Source: Calliphora vicina (lineage: Eukaryota > Arthropoda > Insecta > Diptera > Calliphoridae). From it: a DNA stretch of 64,000 nt. Below are positions 11,340-22,415 of this stretch, piece by piece. Numbering within the stretch: the first letter of the stretch is position 1; each line of letters begins with the position of its first letter. The position numbers and the translations under genes are program-made. The notes beneath the pieces are model-generated. The model made no database searches and was not told the DNA's origin. It saw only the letters and a list, made by a program, of their open reading frames with translations. The DNA is taken from the NCBI RefSeq assembly GCF_958450345.1, contig NC_088780.1, forward strand, positions 67,231,533 through 67,295,532, given 5' to 3'.

Positions 11340-12120
11340 CACTTTTTATACCCTTCAGCTTCGTGAGAAGGGTATATATAAGTTTGTCATTCCGTTTGTA
11401 ATTTCTACATTTTTCATTTCCGACCCTATAAAGTATATATATTCTGGATCTGGATAGCGGAGTCGATTAAGCCATGTCCGTCTGTCTGTCTGTTGAAATC
11501 AATTTTCTGAAGGCCCCAGATATCTCCGGGATCCAAATCTTCAACAATTCTGTCAGACATACTTTCGAGAATTTTGCTATTTAAAATCAGCAAAATCCGT
11601 CCATAAATAACGGAGATATGAGCAAAAACCCGAGACAACCTCTGAAAATTTCATCAAAAAACACAATGTATTGCATGCTTTGTGTATTTTGTTTTTTTTT
11701 GTGGTTTGTTTCTTTTGGCATTGTTGTTGTTTTTTTACAACTAAAGTTTAGTTTGGTTGTGTGTTGTTTTTTTGACAAAAAACAACAAATCGTATGTTTG
11801 GATGTGCATGCTTTGCGTTTTTTGTTTTTCTTCTGTGTTTCTTTTGGCGTTGTTGTTGTTTTTTATACAATTAAACGTATGTTTGGATGTGTGTTGGTTT
11901 CATTGCCTTGCGTATTTTGTTTTTGTTTTTTCTTTTGGTGTTTTGTTTCGTTTGGCGTTGTTGTTGTTTTTTGTGTTCTTGATAAATTTAGGATGCTGTA
12001 CGCTGAAAGTGGGCAATGTACATACATATATAGGTAATTATAAAAAATAATAATGCATCCACAACAAAGGTGAAGGGTATATAAGATTCGGCATAGCCGA
12101 ATATAGCACTCTTACTTGTT
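11340..12120. repeat. Dispersed fly repeat with internal minisatellite
   Basis: It begins with ATACCCTTCAGCTTCGTGAG and AAGTTTGTCATTCCGTTTG and ends with AAGGGTATATAAG then TTCGGCATAGCCGAATATAG. Similar ends occur at 1-40 and, inverted, at about 34092-34130. The middle (about 11660-11990) holds three diverged copies of a unit with TTTCTTTTGGCGTTGTTGTT. Open frames there (for example 11618-12037 +) are low-complexity translations of this minisatellite, not genes. Confidence 0.7.
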
Positions 12121-13040
12121 CGTTGTTAGTGTTGCTTGTCATTAGGATAAAATATTCGTTAATTCTCTTTTTTTTCATTGTTTGTTTTTAGTAATAATAC
12201 ATTTTTGATGATAAAAACAAATTTTTAGTGAAAATAATCTATATTTGATTCCAGTAAATTTATATTACGCTAAAATGTATTAATATACAAAAGTTTTTAT
12301 ATATTTTATTATAATTATTATTTAAAGTATTCGAATGACGAATATTCTGTGATAAAATAAACATCACTGTTTTATAATTTGTTTTATTAATTTATTTTTA
12401 TTGACATTTTGTGAAATTTTAACAAAATTTAATGGATTTCTGTGTGGAAACACATTAATTTAATTCTGGAGTTGGTATATTAGATTGTGTGGACCTTCTT
12501 CAACAATGTTTACACATTGTATTATTACATGGCGTTGCAGGTTAATAGAAAATTACTAAATGTCTATAAAACTCACTTGCGAACCTCATGAAGCTCACTG
12601 CCGGAGGAATATGAAACAAAATCATATATTATTAAAGTGTGATTTATTCCCCGTCGGAGTTAAAATTATGTTTAGCAATTGCAATAGTATCGTCTATTAT
12701 TGCAAATTTATAAACAATTACCTTTAAAATTTGCTTTTTTCCAGATAAGATGGAAAAATAGTACCTTAAAGTAGGTTTAAAGTAGTGTCGAACCTACAAT
12801 AAATATTTCAAATTTATGAATAGTTTATAACACTATTAAACGTTTATGAATACTGTTTTTCGATTTTTTTCTTATTAGCGACTTATAAAGCTGTTTTAAG
12901 TTATTATGAATTAGACCGTTAATAATTATATTATTAAATTGTTCAAGATTGAGTTCTTTTCACGATTTGTTTTCATGTAGTGATTTTTAATTTAAGATAT
13001 GTATTGCAACACTACTTTTACGATTACACATGATGCAACA
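12121..13040. other. AT-rich interior of the PIF-like elements
   Basis: No coding resemblance. Part of the right arm of the 7263-12918 element and of the 5848-13608 element. Confidence 0.5.
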
Positions 13041-13611
13041 GCTGTTATTTGACGCAGTTTGGTCTTGCAAATGAATTGCAAGATCAAATAAAAAATGACC
13101 CAAAATGGAGGGAAATATTTGCTGTTTAGTGATCACATATTGGTCACATTACAAGAAAGTTTTCTTATCGGCAAATAAATTTGTTTGACCAAATTCAGCT
13201 GTTTTCTTGTTTGCCGTGAAAAATATTTTCTGTTCAAACTAGAAACATAAAATATTTGATGTTTAAATAAAAGTACTGAAATTTCACACTTCTTTTAATT
13301 GTAAAGCAAAATCTAGTAATATTTTAATTTTTAGAAATGTATTCTTTATTGATGAAAGAAATTAAAGTTTTTTTGCAGCTTTATTTAATAATTATTTAAA
13401 AAAAATATTACCATAAATGTGACCACAAGAAAAATATATTTTCCCCTTCGTGTGTTTGATAGTATTTCTGTATAGTTTGATTAAACAAATATTGCAAATA
13501 AATGTGTACAGTGTGACCACAAAATCAACCCATGAATTATTTGATATAGTTTTGATCAAACACATGAAACATTTTGTATCAAATAATTTGCGTAGTCTGA
13601 CCTTACCTTAA

Positions 13612-14377
13612 GACGGTTAACGGTTTTAATGAAAGCTATTTAAACATATTTTTGTAAAACTTTGATACCATTTTTAAAAATATTGTTTTATTTTATAGAA
13701 AATTGTAGCATTTGACAATATTTCGTAAAAGGAATAAAGTAATTGCATAAAGATAGAGCCTTAAGAATTAAAAAATGTTTCATATTGAATAAAAATTTAA
13801 TGTAAACCGGTTTTTTTTTTTGAATACAAAAACCGAAATCGGTTTTTTTTTAAGAAAAAAATTAAAACCGGTTTTTTCAAAAACACACTTTTTCGGTTAA
13901 ACTGGAAACCGATTTTTAAATTTGCCGGTTTTTTTGGACACTGTAGTGTTACTATGATATTCAAATACAAATATTTCTGGGGAAAATGTTAGTGTTAACA
14001 ATTTTTATAGACATTAGTAACAATTTTATTTATAAAAAGTAATGAAATTGTTGTTTTTACGAAAACGATAAGTACTATTGTACTATTTTCTTTTACAAAA
14101 ATACATAAAATAAGTAAAAATATATTTATTATTTTACCAGCATCAAGTAAATTTTTCTGAAACTATTTATTGGCAACTCTGTTTGTCATCACTTGTATAG
14201 AAGTGTCGAAAATCACTGTCCACATAAATTCACTATACAGTGAGCTGCAGGTGGCTGCATGTGTGATTGTGTTGTCAACTTGTTGGTTTTTAAAGGCTTT
14301 ATTCATAATAATTTTTAAATTTACAAAAGATTTATAAAACAGATTTTGTACAGTAATTTTGTTTTAGAAACCTTTTA
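13612..14377. other. Intronic spacer with AACCGGTTT repeat
   Basis: At 13805-13957 alternating AAACCGG, AACCGAAATCGG and CCGGTTTTTT motifs form a degenerate palindromic repeat related to those near 3000 and 5630. The rest is unassigned. Confidence 0.5.
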
Positions 14378-14503
14378 TAGGGTATTCAAATTATTCGATT
14401 TTTCTCTTCTTCGAATAAAACGAATAAGAGATTTTAACTTGTTCGAATAATTCGATCACACATTTAAAATTAATCGAATTATTCGAATAATTTAATTTTT
14501 TTT
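14378..14503. repeat. Fragment of a TAGGGTATTCAA element
   Basis: It begins TAGGGTATTCAAATTATTCG, like the element end at 55970, and continues with repeated TTCGAATAA motifs. The other end was not identified. Confidence 0.5.
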
Positions 14504-14553
14504 AAACAAGTAAAGAACGAAGTTTTGATGTCGGTTTTTTAATATTTTATCTA

Positions 14554-15049
14554 CACTCAGATCTCGTTTTATGCAGATTCAAATTTATGCGGTTTTTAAA
14601 TTCACATTTTTTTTTTTTGGAATTTTAACAGATTCTAAAATTTTAGATGTTTTTTTTAAATTCTAGTGATGAAAATGATATTCTACAATATGATGATATG
14701 ATTATATCATCTAGTGATGAAAATGACGTTGAACCAATTCCTAAACTATGCCGACAATTATTCAGTCATTCAGATTGATCATACATATTTACATATTTGA
14801 TCGTTTTCTGTTATTAATGAATTAATATTATATTTTTGTTTATTTTTTTTTAAAGGGTTTTTGTTTTTACTGTTTAATTAAATGAAATAAATATATTTTT
14901 GTTGATTTTTTTTATGTGATTTCGCTCTGGATTTTTAATTAAAATTTGAATTTTTGCGGTCTTTCAAAATTTTGAACGAATCATTAGTTTTTATATGACG
15001 CAAGAGTATCGTTTGGAACGCATCTATCGCATAAAACGAGACCTGAGTG
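14554..15049. mobile_element. pogo/Tigger-type deletion derivative, 496 bp
   Basis: The ends are CACTCAGATCTCGTTTTATGC and, inverted, CACTCAGGTCTCGTTTTATGC (20 of 21 identical). Each is flanked by TA (14552-14553, 15050-15051), as expected for the Tc1/mariner superfamily. A short + strand open stretch near 14668-14778, SSDENDVEPIPKLCRQLFSHSD then stop, resembles the acidic C-terminal tail of a pogo-type transposase. The catalytic core is deleted. Confidence 0.72.
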
Positions 15050-15219
15050 TATTTTGAGTATTGGTCAATCATGTTGTCAGTCCGGTTTTCCCATTTAGTC
15101 TTAACAGTTTAAAACAATATTCAGTTAATTTCGTTGGAGAACTTTTCAAATTTAATACAAGCTCAATTTGCTAACATTATGTGTGAGAAATATAAATTCA
15201 TACAAGTTTTCAAATAGTT

Positions 15220-15970
15220 ATAGGGCCCATACACAACACCATCGTTATTGAGCAATCAAGTGATTGTGCAATTAAGCTTGAAGCACACAATACATCAGCA
15301 TGCTGGTACAAAATTAATTTTTTTTTAAAATTGTGTGGAAACTTATTGTTGCTATTATCCTAAAACGAAAAATGAGCAAAAAAATCGTATTTGGATAAAG
15401 AAATGGATAGAAAACAAAGGGGAACTACAACATATTAAACTTCTAAAAGAATTGACAATCAGCGCAGAAGGTGATGATGGTACATTTTCCTTCTCTGGAA
15501 CATTCCTGATATTCCAAAAATTGAGTTTATCGTAATACCACAAAAACATCATCTGTTCCTGCAGCAGATTTTTCACTTTTTTGGTCGAAAAACTTGTAAT
15601 TTGTTCCAAATTTGTTCTTTTTACCACTTTTTCTCTATCTGCTTCTTGGTCCACCTGTTTTAATTGTTCTACCATTCCGTACTTTTAACATTCCATAGGC
15701 TAGGCATTGTTTACGTTCGAGAAATGCTCCCCAAAATATTTTTTCTTTGGCATTCATATTTAAATTTTTTTATTTTTTTGATGTTTATGCCATGACGATT
15801 TTAATTTTATGAGCTAATTTTACAACACACGATTCAATCATGCCCATACAATCAAAAAATATCAAACTATTTATGGTAAAGCACCAGCAGCTGGTACAAT
15901 CACACCACAAGCTAATACACAGTCAATCAGCTGGCACAAGCACTTGATTGCACTATTGTGTATGGCCCTA
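15220..15970. mobile_element. PIF/Harbinger-type element, 751 bp
   Basis: The ends are TAGGGCCCATACACAA and, inverted, TAGGGCCATACACAA, both flanked by TTA (15217-15219, 15971-15973). Near 15370-15470 the + strand reads RIWIKKWIENKGELQHIKLL, similar to the N-terminal region of Harbinger transposases (W-x-K-x-W, KGE, LLKEL). It ends in a stop, and the DDE core is absent. A 106-codon minus frame over the same bases is a shadow. Confidence 0.62.
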
Positions 15971-16269
15971 TTATGGAAAAACATTAGTTATGTACACTTG
16001 CAAAATCTATCGTTTTTTTATATTATGTCTAAAAACGATTTCATCAGTTGAATTTGATCAGTTTTGTATCAAAATTAAAATCATAGCCATTTAAATTTCG
16101 ATACCCTTTCCGGTCCAAAAAAAATATGACGTCCTGAAAATTTAAAAAAATTCACAATTACTTTTAAACCATACGATGTAGAACACAAAACTTGATTTTA
16201 TTTGAGAGACAATAGTATGAATAAATCAAATATCATAGGCCTATGAATTTTATGATCATTGAACTGATA
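15971..16269. other. Spacer leading into the 182-bp satellite
   Basis: No gene seen. The second half (from about 16100) is probably the edge of the satellite-associated repeat. Confidence 0.4.
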
Positions 16270-16776
16270 GCTTAGATAGCTCTTTCTTCAATCTTTTGAA
16301 AAAAAAAATATTTAAAAAAAAAATTTTTAATATTTTTTTCCAAAATCAAAAACTTTTTTGACTTTTTTTAAAAATGGGCCCTTTTTTCTTAAAATAAATC
16401 TTAGATATTTTCCTTGTAGGCCAATTTGGTCGCTTAGTGGGATGCGAGTGGGATATCTATCAAAATAAATATTTTGTGACTCAAAACATAAAATGTTTGA
16501 CTTTTTTTTTGGAAAATCAAAAACTTTGTTGACTTTTTCAAAATGGACCCTTTTTTAAATTTTATTTTTAGCTCAAAAGAAATCTTGGGTCTATTCCTTT
16601 AAGACCTATTTGGTCGCTTAGTGGGATATCATTTATCAAAATAAATATTTTGTAACTCAAGACATACAATTTTTGCCTTTTTCTTGCAAAATCGAACTTT
16701 TTTTCCGATATGGGCCCTTTTTTCCAATAATTTTTTTTTGCACAAAAAAAAGCTTTAAGATAATTTTGGTCCCTTA
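16270..16776. repeat. Satellite-like tandem repeat, about 182-bp unit, locus 1
   Basis: Units share TGGTCGCTTAGTGGGAT and AAATAAATATTTTGT. Successive TGGTCGCTTAGTGGGAT starts are 182 bases apart (about 16429 and 16611), and a third is interrupted at 16776. The array resumes at 18479-18590. The same family closes the window at about 63620-64000. Confidence 0.8.
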
Positions 16777-18478
16777 CACAGTGGGAGAAAACCATAATTT
16801 AGTGGAACTAAATTCGTATCTTCTAAACGCTTGGCCAAATTAATTTCATTTATATGGAAATATTGTAGGCAAGGAGGTAAGCTAATAAAGTAATGCAAAA
16901 TGGGTACTGCTACTTCAGTAGAATGAGCGGGAGAGGCTTCTAAACTACACTACCTCGGAAGAAATTCTATACTATTTTCAATTGTAAGAAATTATTTTAA
17001 TATATCTTTAAAAAAATTTAAATTATATAAGTAATTTTATTTATAGCAAGTAACTATTTAAATCTATAGATTTTGGACATTTAGGTCGAAATATTCATAT
17101 AAAATTAAACTTTTTTTAGTTTTATTAATAAGTTTATTTTTAAAAACGAATAACAATTATTAGTTATGAAATGATTTTATTTCATTATTATAAATAATTT
17201 AGTTATAATTAAACAATGAAATAAAGAGTAATTAAGCTAACTAACACTTGTTACAATTTTGTGAATTTTTATTATGAGATTTTTAAAATTTATTTAAATT
17301 AGTCGACTTCAGAGTCTGATGAATCACTAGGAAGTAATGGATCCAACAAAAGTTGCCTAACATCTTTCGATAACGGTTCCACTTTTTTATAGCTTGCAGA
17401 TGAAACTAGAGAGCTAATCGGGACTGATTTTTTAAAATCCCGAGGTTCGGGATTTGGTAAAGATTTTCGGGAAATCTAAAATCCCGAAAATTATAAGAAA
17501 TAAACGTACATAATTATGTCTTTACAATTGAAAGAACATTTTTTATTTAGCAATTAATTTTTATTAGACACCAAAAAGCTTAAAATACTTGCATGAGTAC
17601 ATTATATAAGAACAAATAACAATAAAGTATGTACATTACGGTGGGTCGATTTTTTTGACGAAAAAAAAACCAAAAAACGATAGGTCTAAAATCAAATCCT
17701 ATTTTACGCATTTTGTCTTTTATCCAATGATATTTCAGTATTTTTGTATTGGATAAAAGGCGAAATACGCAAATGTTATATTTTTAATCTAAATAAAGCA
17801 CTACCATATTTAAAAGGACTCATAATTTTAAGGGAAATTTGGTATATTGGCATTTGTTTTTAGCAACTTGTAAGTAGTTAGAATTACATAAATGTCATTT
17901 TTATATAATGTAATTACCAATAGCACTTCTTATATACAATCTTAAAAAATAAGGAACAAATTTAGTATCAGATTTTACATCGACCTCGCACTTTTTCGCA
18001 GCTAAATTTTTTACCATATATAGTCTGTAATATGGCCTTGATATTGGTAAAAAAATTAGGACTGCATCTCACAGCATTAGTAACTGGCAACCTTTCGAAA
18101 ATTCAAAAAGTAAAAAATAAAATTATATAAGAATATGGCCATTGGTTATCACAAATAGCGGAAAATATATTTTTATTTTTCTGATTTACCAAGCCTCATA
18201 TTCCATCTACATAAAAAAAAGTAAAAATACAGCTTAAAGAAAACCTTGTACTATCCAGCTTAATAACAACTTTGAAACCAATTCTTCATAAAAAAAATTT
18301 CTGAAATATTTTTTACATTTAATTAGTTGTCAATACCAAACCACTGAAGTTATTAATAAATGTTAAATATTTTTAAGTACAGCAACAACTATAGATTGAA
18401 ACTACATAACAATAAATCAAATATGCGAAAGTTTTTTTTTTATTTTGCGCCACTAAATTGTTGATTTCTCCCACAGTG
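16777..18478. mobile_element. Transib-like DNA transposon remnant, 1702 bp
   Basis: The left terminus is CACAGTGGGAGAAAACCATA and the right, inverted, CACTGTGGGAGAAATCAACA. Similarity continues to AATTTAGTGG, about 33 bp in all. A direct CCTTA flanks it (16772-16776, 18479-18483), and excising the element restores the satellite unit. A terminus CAC(A/T)GTG with a 5-bp target duplication is the Transib pattern. On the minus strand near 17290-17400 a frame ends LLLDPLLPSDSSDSEVD and a stop, probably a transposase tail. The remainder has no recognisable coding sequence. Assignment to Transib is inference from the ends. Confidence 0.58.
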
Positions 18479-18590
18479 CCTTAGTGGGATATCAATGAAA
18501 ATAAATATTTTGTAACTCAAGAAATAGACATTTTTTTGCAATTTTTGTGTTCAATATGTCAAATTATTTCCCTTTTTCTGCCAATCCACT
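18479..18590. repeat. Continuation of the 182-bp satellite
   Basis: CCTTAGTGGGATATCAATG then AAATAAATATTTTGTAACTC continues the unit broken at 16776. Confidence 0.75.
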
Positions 18591-18765
18591 ATAGGTTAAA
18601 TGAATACTTTTTCTGTGCTAAATTAATAACGACAAAATGGAATTTAACCCACTAACGATCAAAAATTAACCCATTTACAATCATTAATGCAAACTTAATA
18701 AATTATTTTATTTTAATTATACTAAGACTTTTAGTAATTGCTTAAATCTAATTCATTTTGTAAAT

Positions 18766-19430
18766 TTAAATCAAAAAGATCATCTTTCCGCTTTCATTAA
18801 TTTCATTGTCTTGGCTAAAGTGAAATTCTTCCATGGGTTCACTGCAACATAACAGTTCAATTACTTCTGGTAGAAGTGTGGAACGTTTCCGGTTTTGTAA
18901 GCGGCTATCTAAAAATGATGTGGAAATTAATGGATCTGAGGTACAGCTTCCCAGCAAAAACTTTACTTACTTAGTAAGCCAGCAAGTAATATTGGAGCCA
19001 ATGTATAACTACTTATTATTTGACTGAAACACTACTTACCTTTGTTCGAGATTTTTAAAAAATTCAAGCTTACAAATGTACTTACAGTCAGTTAAGAAAA
19101 TGGCGAACCACTAACCTCCCGTTTTCCAGTCAAACACACTAGATAGCTGTGCTAAATGCAAAAGTTCTAGTAAATAAAATAGTGTGCTGGGTAACCACCA
19201 CTCATTACAAAATAATGCATGAAATAACTAGTTGTCATTACAAAAATTCACAAAATTTTTGCTGGGTTAATATTAATTCGGAGCTTAAAAAATATGTCTT
19301 CTCCGCTTCCATTACAGCGTCTTTTTGCATCTCAAAAATTTTTTCAGCAATATGAAGTAAAATAGATTGCAAAGAAACATTGGCAAGAGTCTCATTTGCT
19401 TTTAAAATTTCAATAATTTATATTCGTGAG
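18766..19430 (-). pseudogene. Unidentified transposon-type gene end, split by a MITE
   Basis: On the minus strand 19270-19415 reads NETLANVSLQSILLHIAEKI then FEMQKDAVMEAEKTYFLSSE. After the 317-bp insertion, 18766-18945 reads PLISTSFLDSRLQNRK, VIELLCCSEPMEEFH and ends SGKMIFLI stop. It is helical and charged, and looks like the C-terminal part of a transposon-encoded protein. The family is not recognised. Confidence 0.4.
18950..19266. repeat. MITE with CCCAGCAAAAA ends, 317 bp
   Basis: Starts CCCAGCAAAAACTTT and ends, inverted, CCCAGCAAAAATTTT. It interrupts the reading frame at 18766-19430. A target duplication longer than TT is not seen. Confidence 0.68.
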
Positions 19431-19656
19431 TGATTTTCTGAAGTGGGTTATATGGAAGCTATGACCAATTATGGACCGATCGACATGAAATTAGGTCGTG
19501 TGATTATTTATGAGAGTTGAATTTTCTGTTGAATTTTATGTGTATACCAAAATTTTTAAGAGATTTATGCATGTTAAAGTTATTTTCGGAAGCGGCTATT
19601 ATATAGGAGCTATGACTAATTAAGGACCGATCATCATAAAATTAGCTGACATGAAT
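19431..19656. repeat. Tandem repeat of the GGAGCTATGACTAATTA family, locus 1
   Basis: Two diverged units carry GAAGCTATGACCAATTATGG and GGAGCTATGACTAATTAAGG. The same family forms the array at 62560-62960. Confidence 0.75.
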
Positions 19657-20117
19657 TCCGTATACATATATAAATAAAAATCAAATGGCGTTCGTTGGCA
19701 ATTGCATCAGTTGAGAACGGATGGACCGATTTGGACAAGTTTTTTTTTGTCAAATGTTCGTCATAGTCCAACTTAGGTTTTTACGGAAAGAAAAATTGAC
19801 CATGCCTACTTCTACGCCCACTTTTTTCGATTTATCTAAAATTGAAAACGGCTGCACCGATATTTTAAATGTTCGTAATAATCTAATTTAAGTTTTTACT
19901 GAAAAATTTACGATTTATCCGAAAACGGCTGCACCAATTTTGCTAATTTTTGTTAAATAATCGTAGTAAATTGGATTAAGTTTTTACTAAAACAAAAGTT
20001 AACGACATATATAAAATAACCACTAATATTAATTGACATATGATATATCTAAAATCGCAGAACTCATGGACGGATTTGGGTAATTTTTTGTTTAAATGTT
20101 CGCAATAGTGCCCAAAA

Positions 20118-21425
20118 GTGTTTTACAGAAAGAAAAATTGTCCACGGCCACTTATGAAATACATCTGCAAATATGTAACCAAAGGCAATGACTTGGCTGA
20201 GTTAGTGCGGAGAATTCTAACGATGAAGTCAATCAACTTCAAATGGACCGCTATGTTAGCAGTAACGAATCAATTTTGCGCATTTTTCATTTGCCATTCA
20301 TGAAAGACATCCAACTGTTGTTCATTTAGCCGTAAATCTGGAAAATGTCCAAAATGTGTACTTTACTGAGGAGAATGTATTACAGCGAGTTGATCGAACG
20401 CCATCTACAACATTGATCAGATGTTTAGAATTGTGCCCGAACGCAGCTATACTCTGAAATACCAAGATATTACTTGGAATCATTAGACAAAGAAATTTCA
20501 ACGGCGGAAACAAGGAAATCGAGTTCCAGGTTTCCCCCATTTATTTTTATACGACGCATTATGTCCCATTTACACAATCCATCCAAGAAACGATGAGTGT
20601 TTCTATTTGCGTTTACTATTAGTCAACGTTCGTGGCCCAACATCATTCCGAGATTTACGAACTATAAATGTTGAATTGTGTAACGTATAGAGAAGCATGT
20701 CAACGCATGCGATTGTTAGATAATGACACTCATTGGAAATAATCCCTCGGAGATGCAGTGCTTTCGTGAAATGCTCATCAAATACGTATATCTCAACATA
20801 TGGGAAGCATGTTGAGATAAACCGACTGATTTGTGAAGTAAGTACAAATATGGTATGTGTGATGATATTTTGCATCAGATGCGTATTAGAAATCAAATCC
20901 AAATTTGCTACTGGGCGATGAAATTTTTCAATGAGGCTTTGATATTAATTGAGGACATGTGATTGATGTCGAAAAAGGTATTATCTGAGTTAGGCATGAC
21001 AGCTCTCGATCGTCCGATGAACGACGCATTTAATCAAGAGTTGCGACGCGAAAAACAATTTGATTGCGATGCCTTGAGGGAACAAAAGTTCCACTGTTGA
21101 ATCGTCAACAAAAATATGCGTACGACACTCTTATGAAAGTTGTGAAAGATGGAACCGTAAGGATAGTTTTTTGCACGCTCCCGGTTGAACTGGAAAAACT
21201 TTTTGATCGCGTTTATTTTGGCAACGATACGCTCGCAGAATGATATTGCACTTGCTTCATCAGGAATTGCAGCTACGTTGTTGGAAGGCGGTCGAACTGC
21301 TCATTCAGCACTCAAGTTGCCATTGAATATGCAAATCAATGAAAATCCAACATGCAACGTTTCCAAGGACAGTGCGATGGCCAAAGTTTTGCAGCAAGCA
21401 AACTGATCATTTGCGATGGCGTTGC
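20118..21425 (+). pseudogene. Helitron Rep/helicase remnant
   Basis: Translated with several frameshifts, the + strand shows the order typical of Helitron helicases: MKYICKYVTKGNDLAE near 20152, then segments like NVYFTEENVLQR (20340), YYTW-region fragments, FLYDALCPIYTIHPRNDECF (20540-20610), LLVNVRGPTSFRDLRTINVE (20620-20670) and MNDAFNQELRREKQFDCDAL (21017-21075). The helicase start follows at about 21165. The Walker A, normally APGGTGKT, has a TGA at its second glycine (21187 region). Then FLIAFILATIRSQNDIALAS and GGRTAHSALKLPLNMQINEN. The frame ends at KLIICDG, where the hAT sequence begins. It is certainly inactive. Confidence 0.85.
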
Positions 21426-21426
21426 A

Positions 21427-22096
21427 ACAGGGTTGGCAAACATGGTACAATTGTACTTTGTTTGGTACATTTTAGACTCATTTTGTATCGTGGTACTACC
21501 GCGAGCCATTTGGTACAATTTTAAAATAGTCCATTTTTTATTGATGTAGCATTGGCTACTTCATTAATGTTCTCTTAATTTGAAACATTTTCAAATACTC
21601 AAACTGATGTATATTAAATAAATTATACATTTATGAGGGATTGCCTTTTTAGTAATAGTTCAAGACAAAGAAATGATTTTATTAAATTTGAAGAATATTT
21701 TGGAACTGATATCCATATTATATTTAAATATCCATCTACAAGATGGTTATCACGACAAGAATTCGTTGGACAAATTAACTAGTGGGGGCCTCTTAATTAT
21801 TATTTTACATTAAATGATTTTGAGGCTGAACCCTAAACCGATCAGGACTTCATAGCTCGTCTTCGTAGTAAACCTTTCTATATAATCTAGTAAATTTGGA
21901 AATGTCTTAGGAGAGGCATAGGCTGCAATCTCCTGTTTTATTAGTTTCTGTAATAAATAACCAAAACCTCTGTATCTCAAAATCAATAGTTTTTTCAAAA
22001 TACTTAGTAATAAACAATTAGCAAGAATAGTTTGCAAAATGTTCAAATTCGAAAGCAAAAAGCATGGAATTTTAGAAAATATGGTAAAAAAAAATA
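21427..22096 (+). pseudogene. hAT transposase fragment (ZMYM/DUF4371-like) with one terminus
   Basis: It starts with a hAT-like end, CAGGGTTGGCAAACATGGTA, directly inside the Helitron helicase. From 21640 the frame reads DCLFSNSSRQRNDFIKFEEY, then FKYPSTRWLSRQEFVGQI, stop, WGPLNYYFTLNDFEAEP, stop, TDQDFIARLRSKPFYI. This is the region with the STRWLSR motif that precedes the C-terminal part of hAT-type transposases related to ZMYM proteins. At least four stops follow, and the right terminus is not found. Confidence 0.68.
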
Positions 22097-22100
22097 TTAT

Positions 22101-22346
22101 CCCTCTAACCGGCAAGGCTGCCTTTAGGCGGGGGATGTTAAATGTATGTAATGCTACTTTATTTGCTTATTTATCCCGTTATAACGGTAAATATGTGTAA
22201 AGAGACAAACAATTTACTTATTGTGATAAATATGAACGTGCACTTGACTTTTTTTTTTTTTTTTATTCCAACGTACCTATTTCTTTTTTTCAAACAATAA
22301 CCTGGTATATTATTTTACCTCGTAATAAAATTGGCCGGTTAGAGGG
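22101..22346. mobile_element. piggyBac-like MITE, 246 bp, TTAT target
   Basis: The ends are perfect 13-bp inverted repeats CCCTCTAACCGGC, and each side has TTAT (22097-22100, 22347-22350). CCCT ends with a TTAA-like 4-bp duplication point to a non-autonomous piggyBac-type element. Confidence 0.6.
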
Positions 22347-22415
22347 TTATCATTCAAAAACACAAATCCAACTTTTTTCTAATTTGGACAGGACAACGTC
22401 TGTCGGGTCAGCTAG

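Larger units (their letters stand above)
7263..12918. mobile_element. PIF-like element with CGGTCTAATTCATAATA ends, split by insertions
   Basis: The ends are CGGTCTAATTCATAATAA at 7263 and its complement ending at 12918. Both are flanked by TTA (7260-7262, 12919-12921). Inside, GCTTTATAA and TATTCATAAACGTT recur as inverted partners at about 11230-11270 and 12830-12900. The LINE therefore entered the left arm of a small palindromic element. No transposase is seen. Confidence 0.6.
5848..13608. mobile_element. PIF/Harbinger-like inverted-repeat element, heavily nested
   Basis: The left end is AGGTACGGTCAGAC and the right end, inverted, AGGTAAGGTCAGAC. Both are flanked by a direct TAA (5845-5847 and 13609-13611), the 3-bp target type of PIF/Harbinger. 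The subterminal regions (about 5860-6270 and 13040-13600) carry repeated, partly inverted motifs such as GTCAAACAAA, TTTGATCAAA and GGTCACACT. No transposase is seen. The span includes a second PIF-like element, a LINE and another repeat, so the original element was much shorter than 7.8 kb. Confidence 0.62.
19657..22415 (+). mobile_element. Helitron, decayed, with insertions
   Basis: The 5' region reads TATACATATATAAATAAAAA then CAAATGGCGTTCGTTGGC, the usual start of this Helitron group. The 3' end is GACAACGTCTGTC (short hairpin) then GGGTCAGCTAG, the CTAG terminus, at about 22391-22415. It encodes a broken helicase at 20118-21425 and was later entered by a hAT element and a small MITE. The exact 5' base is uncertain because the flanking satellite is similar in sequence. 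Confidence 0.8.

Noticed and set aside
11618..12050. Open frames of 139 and 97 codons on the + strand, hydrophobic
   Set aside because: They are translations of a diverged TTTTGGCGTTGTTGTT minisatellite inside a dispersed repeat.
15355..15675. 106-codon minus-strand ORF
   Set aside because: No family resemblance; it overlaps a + strand stretch resembling a Harbinger transposase inside a PIF-type element.
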